Assembly (NCBI GenBank): GCA_030512295.1
Contig: JAULSR010000018.1
Coordinates: forward strand, 1-16,701
DNA length: 16,701 bases
Direction of reading: 5' to 3'
Source: Bombardia bombarda
Lineage: Eukaryota; Ascomycota; Sordariomycetes; Sordariales; Lasiosphaeriaceae
Shown here: in pieces, positions 1 to 10,491 of the stretch
How the letters are laid out: each line of letters opens with the position of its first letter
How positions within the stretch are numbered: the first letter of the stretch is position 1
Made by a program: the position numbers and the translations under genes
Notes under the pieces: model-generated
Told to the model about the DNA's origin: nothing
Database searches by the model: none
What the model saw: the letters and a program-made list of their open reading frames with translations, nothing else

Positions 1-163
1 GCGACGCGGAGGTCGAGGGAGCAGAGGACGAAGAGGGCCGTTTTGGGGGAGGGGGGGAAGAGGGGCATGTGCATGCGGTGGTAGTTGTAGATGAGGGCGG
101 CGTCGGTGTTGGTGGTGTGTCCATGGTGGTTGGGGTTGGCTTGGCTTGGTTTTCGTCACCCAT
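1..163 (-). CDS. YdcF/DUF218-like protein, 5' end only
   Basis: The left edge holds the first part of a minus-strand gene. Read from the complement, one frame gives NTDAALIYNYHRMHMPL and the next, after a run of Cs near 45-55, gives ALFVLCSLDLRVA. I associate this order (Asp-rich start, YHRM-MPL, then a hydrophobic strand ending CSLD-RVA) with the N-terminus of fungal YdcF/DUF218 proteins, whose molecular role is poorly known; this is recognition, not a search. Two ATGs share one frame, at 163 (good context, CACAATGG) and at 124. That frame must shift by one base before NTDAAL, and shift again at the C-run, so at least two single-base errors are needed. The rest lies outside the window. Family assignment is moderate; that the block is coding is likely. 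Confidence 0.45.
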   Translation of the reverse strand, partial: MGDENQAKPTPTTMDTPPTPTPPSSTTTTACTCPSSPPPPKRPSSSSAPSTSAS

Positions 164-649
164 TGTGAGTAGTAAGAGGTACTATTCTACTGCTTATGAG
201 ATATCAGTACAATTGTTGGAAAGAATAAGAATATCTAAGTATCAATATCTAAGTATCAATTTCTTGGTATCAATGTGCCGGTATGCACCGCTGTCGGAAG
301 CAATGAGCGCGGGGCAAACCAGGAGAAAGGAGGGGGTGAAGGATGCAAAGGGGTGATCGACACCCGCTGCATCGTGGTGGGGAGCAGCTTCAGAGCTGTC
401 GGTCAATTACTAGCTCTAGACTGGAACAACACCTTGATCAATACCAAAATGCGATATCCAAACAAGCCCGCTGTGGTATAGCCCATTCTGTCCAAAAAGA
501 AAATACAAAATACAATATTATAGTGGGGAGTAAGCCATCCTTCAGCAGCAGCAGCAGAGCAGCACGTTGGCGCCATGTCCCCGGCCACAGCCACATCAAG
601 GCACCACAGCGACGATTTCACGAACCCAACGACAACTCTCACAAACCCA
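164..649. other. Intergenic spacer, promoter side of the left gene
   Basis: About 490 bases lie between the end of the NAPE-PLD-like gene and the start of the left-edge gene, both on the minus strand. The stretch should hold the left gene's promoter and the terminator of its neighbour. It is AT-richer than the flanking coding blocks. I see a 14-bp tandem duplication (230-257) and a short AGC run near 543-556. I could not support a gene in it. Confidence 0.5.
230..257. repeat. Two tandem copies of a 14-bp unit
   Basis: The unit AATATCTAAGTATC occurs twice without a gap (230-243 and 244-257), followed by AAT. It lies about 70 bases upstream of the start of the left-edge gene. It may be a slippage duplication; no function can be inferred. 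Confidence 0.9.
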
Positions 650-2164
650 TCAAAACTCCCTACTCTCCCCCACCGCACAAACATCAAAAACCCCCGTCTC
701 CGCAATCCCACTCGTTCTCAGCGCCTCCCTCAACAACCTCGGCGGCTCCTCGACATCCTCGTTCGTCAACAGCCACGTGCCCCAGTGAATCGCCATGGCC
801 CGCTTACACCGCGTCTCCTTGAAAATCTCGACCGCGTCCCGCGGGCTCGCATGCACGCCGCTAAACAGCCACCGCGGCTTGTACGCCCCGATCGGCAGCA
901 GTCCCAGGTCAAACGGCCCGCGCGTTGCGCCGATGCGCGCAAAGTCCGGGTTCCTCGGCAGCCCCTCGTACTCCGGCCCGTAGTCATCGCCCTCCCCCGC
1001 TCCCTCGGCATCCTTCACCTCAGGCACCGCGCGATAGCCGGTATCCCCGCCGAAATAGACCGACTTGCCGCCGGACGCCACCGCCCACGACGCCCACAGC
1101 GTGTGGTCCCGGTCCAACGGCCGGCGGCCCGACGCGTGCTGGCACGGCAGACACGAGATGCGCGCCGCGATGCTCTCCGGCCCCTTCGCATCCTCGCCAG
1201 TCGTTCTCGTCAAGACCAGCTCCGCCTCCTCCCACCAGTCCATCTCGGTCACGTTTGCGATGCCGCACGCCCTGAACCACTTCTCCAGCCCGAGGCCGAC
1301 AAAGAAGTGCGCCGCGGGGTGGCGCGCGCGATCTCCATGACGGAGGTGTGCGAAGGTGGTCGTAGTGCGACGTGCGAGATGACGACGGCGTCGACGGCGG
1401 GCAGGTCGGCGGGCGTGCACGCGGCGGGGAGTAGCGCTTGGGCCCGATGAACTGCAGCGGCGCGCACCGGGTCCTCGAAGACCGGGGTCGAAGAGCACGC
1501 GCAGCCCGCTGGGGAACTCGGCGATAGCAGGCGTGGCCGAGCCAGTGGCGCGCAGGTTCTGGTTGCTGGTGGTGGTGCTGCGGGAGGCGAGGAAGCTGGG
1601 CTTTACGACGGGGATCTTGACGTTTTTGACGCTGGGGAAGACCATCTTGCCGGTGAATTGGCCGCTAGTTTTTTTAGTTTTTTTTTTTCATGTCAGTATG
1701 GGATTCTCTTTGTCTGATGGGCGGGTGGATGGATGGGCGCGCGTACAACATGATGGTTGGCACAATGGTCAGGGGCCCGATCGGGTCTCCGCATGAAGCC
1801 GACGGGTGCGGGTTCTTGAACTTGACGGTTTCGCCATTGTGGCCCTTGACGTGGTGGGCGGTCACGTCGACGTCCTCGGGGGCAGCTGGCCGGCCCGCCT
1901 GTTTGGTCACGGAGCAGGAATATGCAGTTGCTGAAGTCATGATGGGGATGAGATGGCAGCTGGTGGTGCAGCTGTTTTTTGTTGTGGTTGTGGTTGTTGT
2001 GAAGAAGAGGTGGCGGCAGCAGCAACCTTGACGGCGGCGGACGATGACGATGCGCGGCGCAAGCAAAAGTTTGGTGGTGACCTTCTACTAGCAGCCGTAC
2101 GAATGGCAGGCGCAAAAAAGAGACGGCCGAGTGTTGGAGCCAGTCTTTGAGAGCTCAGTTGCAT
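650..2164 (-). CDS. NAPE-PLD-like metallo-beta-lactamase hydrolase, probably mitochondrial
   Basis: Family proteins hydrolyse N-acylphosphatidylethanolamine to N-acylethanolamine and phosphatidate; the yeast member FMP30 is mitochondrial. From ATG 2164 the protein starts MQLSSQRLAPTLGRLF and is rich in Arg, Ser and Ala with few acids, like a mitochondrial presequence (ATG 2215 is an alternative). Then come KFKNPHPSA, an intron (1665-1746), FTGKMVFPSVKNVKIPV, WLGHA (about 1531-1544), the zinc motif HSHYDH (1356-1374), HFFVGLGLEKWF, NVTEMDWWEEAE, PCQHASGR, FGGDTGYR, GPFDLGLLPIGAY and AIHWGTW, ending ESREF. These are the NAPE-PLD landmarks in order. The frame breaks in exon 1, and repeatedly between about 1316 and 1540: an extra base at 1371 inside the zinc motif, an extra C at about 1484, shifts near 1423 and 1535, and a lost C near 1320. 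Each break is one base and conserved sequence resumes at once, so sequence errors are likelier than decay. Family assignment is firm; exact protein and start are not. Confidence 0.87.
1665..1746 (-). other. Intron of the NAPE-PLD-like gene
   Basis: An 82-bp intron with 5' GTACGC at 1746, branch sequence TACTGAC (1692-1698) and 3' CTAG at 1665. Joining the exons completes a Phe codon and gives PTIM-F-GQFTGKMVFP, continuous with the conserved hydrolase N-region. The intron contains two A-rich runs on the transcribed-sense strand. Confidence 0.85.
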
Positions 2165-3264
2165 CGTCGATGCACGGCGCTGTTTATAACAGCAAAGAAA
2201 AGCTTGCAGCTTCAATGCACCAGCGGCAGAGCAGGAAGTCGACGTATGCGCAGCAGTTACCTAGCTCAACTGCGGCATCAATCACGTCGTTTACAACAAA
2301 ACGAATAAACGCGTTCCCGCGGACTCCGTTCTTTGGCCGCGGGTTTTACGGGTTCCAGCCAACTTCCAGCATCCAAAGTCCGGCGCATTCATCATTCCAC
2401 TGTGGATTGGATGCTAGCAGCAACGTGGGTGAACCAACGCTCCTTCCGGGACGATTCCTCGCCCGATTCCCCGGTCCAGCTGCCAGACGCATCATCGACA
2501 CTTTTAGCCGAGGCCAGGCCCGACTTAAGGGTTAGGGTTTATATAACCTAGGGATTGCTTTATGACGGTTGTAGCTAATTTTCAACACGAGATAAAACTG
2601 GAATAATAAATAATACTGGTCAAATAATCTAAACAGCGCGGAGAATGGCAGCACAGAAAAGATCGATATCAAACCGGATTAAAGATGTCCTGAACTATTC
2701 ACTTGATGGAATCACCTGGGCAATCGAACAACCGAGCGGATACTGGGCACTGGGACCACATTATACAATATCAGACGGCTGTTACACCACAATCGATGAG
2801 TTTCAGTTCTCATCGTCCATTACGAGGGTTTTTACTGGGTGAGCTATCATGGGATTAGTTGCCAGTAGAATAGCTGCCGGCCGGATGCTAACCAGTGGAA
2901 TAGCAGATAATTACGCTGAACTCGAGGGCATGACATCCATTCGAATCAAGTTTCAAAACGGCCAGGGCAGCGCAGGTGGTTGCCTGACCAGGAGATCATG
3001 TGTCAACGGTTGCTGGAGACCGCGATGATTGGGACAGATTGGTTTCAGCAGGCGGGCGCTGCAAACCCGACTCGCAATTAACACGGCAACATGAAGTCTC
3101 GCTGGCATGCGTCACGGTTACTCACGCATGCCTTAAATATGTCACCAGGCGCCAGTCACATTTTCCTGACAGACGACAATTCTCTGTGCTAGTCTATAAT
3201 ACGGAAAGGGTTCTGACATGCCACCAAGCCGTCCCCGAACCGCCATGGATTCAGACACCAGATC

Positions 3265-3271
3265 TATAAAA
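3265..3271 (+). promoter_or_regulatory. TATA box for the small Cys-rich gene
   Basis: A TATAAAA sequence lies about 225 bases before the ATG at 3494. The DNA between is rich in C, A and T with few G, typical of fungal 5' leaders. The position fits a transcript with a leader of roughly 190 nt. No start site can be seen directly. Confidence 0.5.
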
Positions 3272-3351
3272 CAAACAACCACACCTCCCAAATTCCAACA
3301 ATTCACAACCTTTTCTCTCACCCTCCACCACGCAAGATCATCAGACAGCCA

Positions 3352-3382
3352 AGACAGACAGACAGACAGGACAGATAGACAG
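3352..3382 (+). repeat. GACA-type microsatellite in a 5' leader
   Basis: A run of GACA/CAGA units (about four in a row, then interrupted copies with GATA) sits in the presumed leader of the gene starting at 3494. It is probably slippage-prone. Confidence 0.7.
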
Positions 3383-3493
3383 CTACCTCATCCATCTTGA
3401 CATCTCGACACCACGTTGTTTATCATAACCCATCTTACCCCTTTAACAACACCATACCACCCCACAACCAAAACAACACCCACCAACCACGCA

Positions 3494-3803
3494 ATGATGG
3501 CCTTCTACGTCGCCCCCTCCCCCCAATACGCCGTCCCCGTCATCCCCGTCGCCACAGCCCAGGCCGTCGCCATCCCCGCCGCCTGCCCCGTCGTCCCGGT
3601 GCAGTACTACACGGCCCGGTCCACCACCCGCCCATGACCTTCGCCGTGAACCGGCCCGCCGCCACCGTCATGCACGGCCAGACGTACACTGCCCAAACGG
3701 CAGCGCCATCCCCACGTCGTCGTACACGACCTACGGCCAGCAGATGTCGCGTTGCTGGGGGTGCTACCAGCAGGGTGGGTTGCCGCACTGCATCTCGCGG
3801 TGA
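3494..3803 (+). CDS. Small protein with Cys-rich C-terminal motif, unknown function
   Basis: I do not recognise this gene. The ATG at 3494 (a second at 3497) opens MMAFYVAPSPQYAVPVIPV, an Ala/Val/Pro-rich N-terminus. That frame stops at 3635-3637, but the +1 frame continues with MTFAVNRPAATVMHGQTYTA, and a third frame from about 3696 continues with SSYTTYGQQMSRCWGCYQQG and GLPHCISR to a stop at 3801-3803. The total is about 100 residues with three Cys in the last 20 (CWGC and a later C). Two one-base indels (near 3630 and 3694) would join the parts. The third frame's strong C/G third-position preference and its sensible stop argue that it is coding. There is no clear signal peptide: the N-terminus is only mildly hydrophobic and interrupted by Pro. 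A TATA box and long leader lie upstream, suggesting strong expression. Confidence 0.6.
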
Positions 3804-4804
3804 TGTGGAAGGGGAATGGTTGAGTTTGGCTGAGGATAGGAGGCAGCGGCTTTTCTGTTGGGTTGATGTGCGGTATGGATGGGATGTGGGGAGATTAAGT
3901 TGGTGTGTGATGGTTCAGTGGTGCGGATATCGCATGTGAGTGTGTTTTGTTTTGTTCTTGCCCACAGCCTCTCAGGCTGCGACCCCCCTCTTCAAGGTCG
4001 ATCCTTACCCATGCAGGAATGCTAATGATGAATAGTGATAGCCAGACCAAGGGGATAAGGAGCCTTGACACTTTTCTGTTCTCTGTGTACGACTCGGATC
4101 ACGTACCATACCAGGAAAGGGGGAATATTTATGCGATGGATTTATCTATGGGAAGGATTTAAGAGGGGAGGATGACTCGAGGAACATCTAAGACAATGAA
4201 CGACGAGCGATGATGACGATGGCACAGATTGGAGAGCAGGCTGAGACGCAGGCAGTTATGAGTGGATGATGAATGACAACAGGACACGATGGCGGCGGTC
4301 TCCGGGGGAGATATTTGAGCAGATTGGTGGTGATTTCGGTGGTCATCTACTTTCATATTTCTATTCCTTTTCCTTTGTTATCTGCGTTTTCCTTTGTTTC
4401 TTTTTTCATCTTCGTTCGATGTTGATACTTAACTATCTCTAGTACATACCTAAACTGGCGATGACTTGCACACAGTTCGGCCGTATAGACGTGATTTGTG
4501 ACCCAGTGACGAATGACAGCTTCTCCATTCTACTTATTCTCTACATCCGCTCACATGCCAGTTAGTCCATACACCAAAGCCAAGTCATACGATTTGACAT
4601 GTCATGATGTTTCAGCAGGCGCGCAAATCAGGGGCAAGAAACATAGTCGTAATCCGGGGAGCATATGTGGGCGGGTGGAATACTACTCCCATTACCCCTT
4701 GCCCCGCCAGACACATTCAACGCACCCCAATCCGCAACGGCCGCAATAACCAGGATTTATTACCCAAACCACCACAATATACAGAATAGATTGCGGCCGC
4801 GTCT

Positions 4805-4811
4805 TTTAGCC
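4805..4811 (-). promoter_or_regulatory. Candidate XlnR/XYR1 site
   Basis: The complement reads GGCTAAA, the core bound by the xylanase activator XlnR/XYR1, about 380 bases upstream of the GH30 start codon. A heptamer can occur by chance, so the call rests on position and target gene type. Confidence 0.35.
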
Positions 4812-4938
4812 GCAGCCATCGATGACCGCTACCCAACGGCTGGACAAAACGTGGAGAACCCCTGCCTTATGGCCGGTGTATATCATGGGGATACCGCTTG
4901 ATTGAGTGTCAAAACATTAGGGGGCAATATTTCTACTG

Positions 4939-4944
4939 CCGGGG
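4939..4944 (+). promoter_or_regulatory. Candidate CreA/CRE1 site
   Basis: CCGGGG fits the carbon catabolite repressor consensus SYGGRG. It lies about 245 bases before the GH30 ATG; another copy is at 4654-4659. The motif is short and degenerate, so this is suggestive only. Confidence 0.25.
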
Positions 4945-5188
4945 CCGGGCGGCAGCTTGATCAATTCCTGTTACTGGAGTGCGCGGAGGACGGGACCGCG
5001 CTTGATTGCATCGCTGCTACTGTTCTTGAAGTTGACGTTCAAAATAGAAGATGGGCTTCTTGGCGACTGAATAAAACCATGGCATCCCCATTCTCAGTGT
5101 CTAAACGCTGACTGCTCCTTTCCCATCTTGTCAACTCTGTTCATGTCGGTGTTGTGGCCCAAGTACATGTAAATTTCGACCGCACGTC

Positions 5189-7089
<1,901 letters not shown>

Positions 7090-7449
7090 GTCTAGGTGGG
7101 AGGAGTTTGAGGGCATATCAGGAGGGAAGATGTTGATGATGGCTGTAAAAGTCTGTGGTGTCTGGTCCTTGGAAGGATGGAGGGCAATGTACATACGAAC
7201 TTGTCTTGTCATTTTCAATGAAAATGTGAATCTTTCCACGTGTGGTTGGCAACCATCCCGTTGGCAATAATCTCAATGGCAGACAGGCAGCCAGTTGACG
7301 ATTAGTCAAGGTCAAAAAGCAATCCATTGTGTCATAATTACACTCTCGCTGTTTTTGAAATCCGCTGAAGGAACCCATGTCCCAGCTCATGTGAGGAGCC
7401 TTGCTCAAACCGATGCGCTTAGTAGAATTAGACTAGGGGTTAAAATTGT

Positions 7450-7539
7450 TCAAATACGCCTCAAAGTCTGCTCAGTATCTTGCTGGAACTTGATCATCTT
7501 GTCCGTGTAGCGCCCTTTTAGCAAGAGGGCGAACGCCTT
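7450..7539 (-). CDS. Coding-like strip, possible C-terminus of the SRPBCC gene
   Basis: On the complement this strip reads KAFALLLKGRYTDKMIKF and QQDTEQTLRRI before a TGA at 7450-7452. It looks like an amphipathic helix followed by a charged tail, and more protein-like than the overlapping frames. It lies just beyond the first in-frame stop of the SRPBCC gene on the same strand. Given the local indels, it could be the true C-terminus of that gene or a remnant of another. I cannot join it confidently. Confidence 0.35.
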   Translation of the reverse strand, partial: KAFALLLKGRYTDKMIKFQQDTEQTLRRI

Positions 7540-7585
7540 TGCACTCCTGGCCTTCGACGAAAGTCAGTGACCTTGGCATTATCTT

Positions 7586-8210
7586 CAAAGGCCAATTCCC
7601 GAAGCAACAAGTGCAATTGTCATCGTACACCTCGAGGAGGACGTGAACTGGCGGAATCGATAATCTACTTCTGATGTCCTGTCTCGCCGTGGCATGTGCA
7701 TCGCCGCAACCGAGAGGTAACTCAAGGCCTCGCGGCGCTTGTACTTGGGTCCTCAATAACTCGATGCCCGGTCGCTTGAGAACTTGGAGCTCCACCGACA
7801 AACGTCGAGTTCTCCAGCTCGCCATGGGTAACGGCCAGCACCGGATGGTATTGGTGACGCTCGAGTAGCCCAGGCTTGGCTCGGCAGTGATGATGCTGTA
7901 TGTGATGAAGTGATCGATGCTCTGTGTGGTAGAAGGTGGTGGCGGCGTTAGAGGTGTGCATCTATGTATACATGCAGGTACTTGAAGGTAAAACTCACGC
8001 TGTGTTCATCCAACTTGACATTGACTATGGTATCATCCTGGTAGGTCCACTGTGTCACGTTGGCTTCGTCGATGTACCCTTAATGGTTCACACGACTTCA
8101 AGGCCGCAGAACTTGTCGAATCCCAATCTTGAGGAAGTGCAGACGTTGGACAAGGGCGCGCGAATCACGGCGCTCTCGATCACCTCGTTAGTGGTAGCGA
8201 TTGTTGCCAT
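7586..8210 (-). CDS. SRPBCC (Bet v1-like / START-like) protein
   Basis: SRPBCC proteins have a helix-grip fold with a hydrophobic pocket for lipids or polyketides; this fungal type has no known specific ligand. The ATG at 8210 opens MATIATTNEVIESAVIRAP, the usual first strand, followed in shifted frames by VWHFLKIG and FDKFW, the short helices. Then come EANVTQWTYQDDTIVNVKLD and EHS, an intron (7922-7998), SIDHFITYSIITAEPSLGYS, SVTNTIR, VLAVTHGELENSTFV and WSSKFSSD, and a C-terminal helix with YKRREALSY. The breaks are single bases, most explained by a missing G or C: two in the helix region, one just before the EANVT strand, and others in exon 2. The in-frame stop is at 7586-7588, but the true end may lie at 7450. 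The assignment rests on pattern order recalled from fungal Bet v1-like proteins. It converges with GH30. Confidence 0.68.
7922..7998 (-). other. Intron of the SRPBCC gene
   Basis: A 77-bp intron: 5' GTGAGT at 7998, branch CTAAC (complement of 7947-7951), 3' CACACAG. It joins VKLDEHS to SIDHFIT in frame. Confidence 0.82.
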
Positions 8211-9245
8211 CTTGGATGTTGGGCGGACGACTGCAGTTGGATAATGTCGTATGGGTGTGGTAGTTTGCTGTGTGTAGTGGAGTGTGTGATGGCGAGAATG
8301 CAGATTTTTGGAATGCTGAGATATAAATTGGAAGAGTTCTGGCGAAAAAAAAAGATGTTTTACTTTGGGATGCACAGGTGCGCAGCAAACACATGATGAC
8401 GAGCGTGCCTTCTCACAGACCGCCTTCTACGTCATGCTTCGTCATTTGCGCTGTCGTGGATGATCGATGTGGGGTACGACTTGCCTCACCCAAGATGGTT
8501 TTCATCTTTCAATTCATGTCTTAGGAGAGCCGCAACCAGTCGTCGTTTGATATCAGAAAGTGTGACCAAACTTGTGCCATTTGGACCCCAGTCGGCTTTG
8601 GCCGCATGTTTGCGGGATGCTGCTTCTTTGTTCGCTGATGCCTTTGCGCGCCCTATAAGTCATTCTATCTTTATCGGATCAGCTGGCCGCTTAGGGGAGA
8701 CTTGACCTCAGGATAGACTATGGATCCAGTCCTAGCGATAGTCCATACTGCTGAAAGTGTTGAGACGGCTGCTTCTTGATGGTTCGACGACTGGAAATAT
8801 TTGTAGCTGAAGAAGTTGAAACTTGACGTACAATACCAAGCAAAAAGAAACCGGATGCTTATAACTGATAGATGCCATTTCTACTCTACTCTCTGACCTT
8901 GATACTTTTCGTTATATCCAACATCTGTATAGCTATTCATACCTCAGGGATGACCCAGAACAATGCTGACTATATCTAACAATGCAAGAACCCGCTGTTG
9001 TCGACACTACTGCAGCATCATATCAGTTCTGATCCTAGTAGAAATGGCGAGTTCCTTAGTGCAGAGGCATTGCATTGGGATGCACACTTGTCCAATGTAG
9101 TCCATGGACCTCTACTGACCTTTACCTCAATAACCGCTTTGAATGATACTTGATAAAGTAGAACTCCAATCACATCAAGAAACCACTGCCCCTTCTCAGC
9201 ATTGATCATCCCATAGCCTCCTCGTACTATCTATAAACCGCCACC
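8211..9245. other. Intergenic spacer
   Basis: About 1 kb between the start of the SRPBCC gene and the stop of the PAQR gene, both on the minus strand. It should contain the SRPBCC promoter and the PAQR 3' UTR. A run of ten As is at about 8345-8354. The short open frames have no recognisable features. Confidence 0.5.
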
Positions 9246-10491
9246 TCAGCTTGGCGAGCACACCCGATGATTGTGATTGTACGCATACGCATCAAGAATC
9301 CCCAACAGCTGCGCAATGGTAGCCAACACAACCAGCACGTGAAATATCTGGTGAGAGGCCCCAAACATGTCGAACCCACCAGGTTTGAAACACTCTGGGA
9401 ATCTCGTCTGACCATAAGTAACATTGCAATATTAGTAAGTGTGTGTGTGTGTGTGTGTGTATCATGTATTGTCTCATCTCACAGATCCATCCCACAAAAT
9501 GTTACAACATCGAAAGATTACACAGCCAAAAAGTCAGGTGATGACACTTACCGCGTACACAAGAGCACCCAGCATCAGCAACCCCCCTCGGCAAGGTAGT
9601 ACGGCATTCCAGACTGTTTCATCATCTGTGACCAGCCAAACAGGTAGATGCCGTGCGCGAGGGGCGCGAAGCCCGACAGGCCCGTCCCCACGAAGCACAT
9701 GACCCGGAATCTGCGCCACGAACGACCCTGGAATTTGGGGCCAACGAGCATGCCGATGTCGAGGACGCCGAGTCCGAGGATCTAGAACACTTGCGGTACT
9801 CGTGAGTTTCTGAAACAAAAAAGAGAACTGCATTAGGTAGATAGATAGTTAGCGGGGGAAGACATAGCCGTACCATGCTCCAGTAGATAATCCTCAACAC
9901 CCGCTCGCACCAGAAAACCATGTAGATGCCCGAGACAAAGTCGCCCACGGTCAGGAGTATGATTCCCACAAAGTCTAATCGCAGCCATAGGTTGTCCACT
10001 GCGACGGAGTGGTTTGTCAGGGTGTGGTAGCACGCCGAGAATGACAGACATAGTATCGCCGTGAGGATGAAGGCTGTGAAGATGAGATCGTCAAGTGCTT
10101 TCACAGCTGGGTAGTACGTCGTGTGGAGATGGCCGAGCACAGCACCCTCGCATATGATGAAGGCTATGGCGGGGATGAGGTGGGTGTATATGTTGATCGT
10201 CTCATTATGCAGGTAGAGCAAGCTGCGAAAGGACACTGCAGCTGAACCTGAGATGGGACGGTATCCCTCTCGTATGTACTGATTGTCCTTGTGCCACTCG
10301 GGAAGCTCGTCGAATGAGAGGAGATGCGGGTAAGCCTTTGTGATGGTGTTGGGTTTTCGGGATGAAGATCCATTGGGTGCTAAATTGTTTGGCGGCGAGT
10401 CTGTCTTGGTTTCGGTTGTAGCTTCGACTTTGGTCGTCTGGTCTTCATCTTCTATGGGATGGAGCATATCCAGGGGATCAAGGGATACCAT
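9246..10491 (-). CDS. PAQR/AdipoR-Izh family seven-helix membrane protein
   Basis: This family (hemolysin III superfamily) includes adiponectin receptors and yeast Izh proteins, linked to lipid signalling, zinc and sterol homeostasis, with a metal-dependent ceramidase-like site. The ATG at 10491 gives a polar cytosolic N-region (about residues 1-85) ending LPEWHKDNQYIREGYRPIS, a family hallmark. The metal site is complete: E97-x2-N100-x3-H104, S152-x3-H156 with D173, and H302-x3-H306 in exon 3. Exon 2 gives LGLGVLDIGMLVGPKFQGR, FVGTGLSGFAPLAHGIYLFG and SQMMKQSGMPYYLAEGG; exon 3 gives TRFPECFKPGGFDMFGASHQ and ends at 9246-9248. The total is about 336 residues, normal for fungi. One G appears to be missing in the six-G run (complement of 9582-9587), just after YYLAEGG; restoring it makes exon 2 a whole number of codons. 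Other exons are clean. Firm call. Confidence 0.92.
9408..9551 (-). other. PAQR intron 2 with CA microsatellite
   Basis: 144 bp; 5' GTAAGT at 9551 and 3' GGTCAG at 9408, joining LVYA to TRFPE. A TACTAAT branch-like sequence lies between the CA repeat and the 3' end. Confidence 0.88.
9439..9460. repeat. (GT)11 microsatellite inside a PAQR intron
   Basis: Eleven GT units on the plus strand, CA on the sense strand, about 30 bases from the 3' splice site. Likely polymorphic in length between isolates. Confidence 0.95.
9782..9873 (-). other. PAQR intron 1
   Basis: 92 bp; 5' GTACGG at 9873 and 3' TTCTAG at 9782, joining IIYWSM to ILGLGVLD in frame. A CTAAC lies close to the 5' end, and CTCAC nearer the 3' end is an alternative branch. 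Other AGs (GCAG, TCAG) inside would not restore the conserved frame. Confidence 0.85.

Larger units (their letters stand above)
2165..3493. other. Divergent intergenic region
   Basis: About 1.3 kb separate the NAPE-PLD-like gene (-) from the small Cys-rich gene (+), so this is a shared, divergent promoter region. It has mixed composition, with AT-rich stretches near 2540-2640. The open frames here are short and have no recognisable motif. A TATA box and a GACA-type microsatellite lie at the right end, in the promoter and leader of the plus-strand gene. Confidence 0.5.
3804..5188. other. Intergenic region and xylanase promoter
   Basis: About 1.4 kb between the small Cys-rich gene and the GH30 gene, both on the plus strand. 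The left part would hold the first gene's 3' UTR, the right part the GH30 promoter. No open frame here shows a recognisable domain. Candidate xylanase-regulator and carbon-repressor motifs are listed separately. Confidence 0.5.

Noticed and set aside
575..1450. A 291-codon plus-strand open frame
   Set aside because: It is antisense to the NAPE-PLD-like gene and rich in Arg and Pro, the usual shadow of GC-rich coding DNA.
650..2164. Calling the NAPE-PLD-like gene a pseudogene
   Set aside because: Multiple one-base breaks occur, but metal-binding motifs and splice sites are intact and the same error type affects unrelated neighbouring genes.
2527..2537. Telomere-like GGGTTAGGGTT
   Set aside because: Only about two repeat units; too short for an interstitial telomere array or a chromosome end.
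2645..2842. 65-codon plus-strand open frame
   Set aside because: AT-rich, no Kozak context, no domain or signal, and no support from neighbouring exons.
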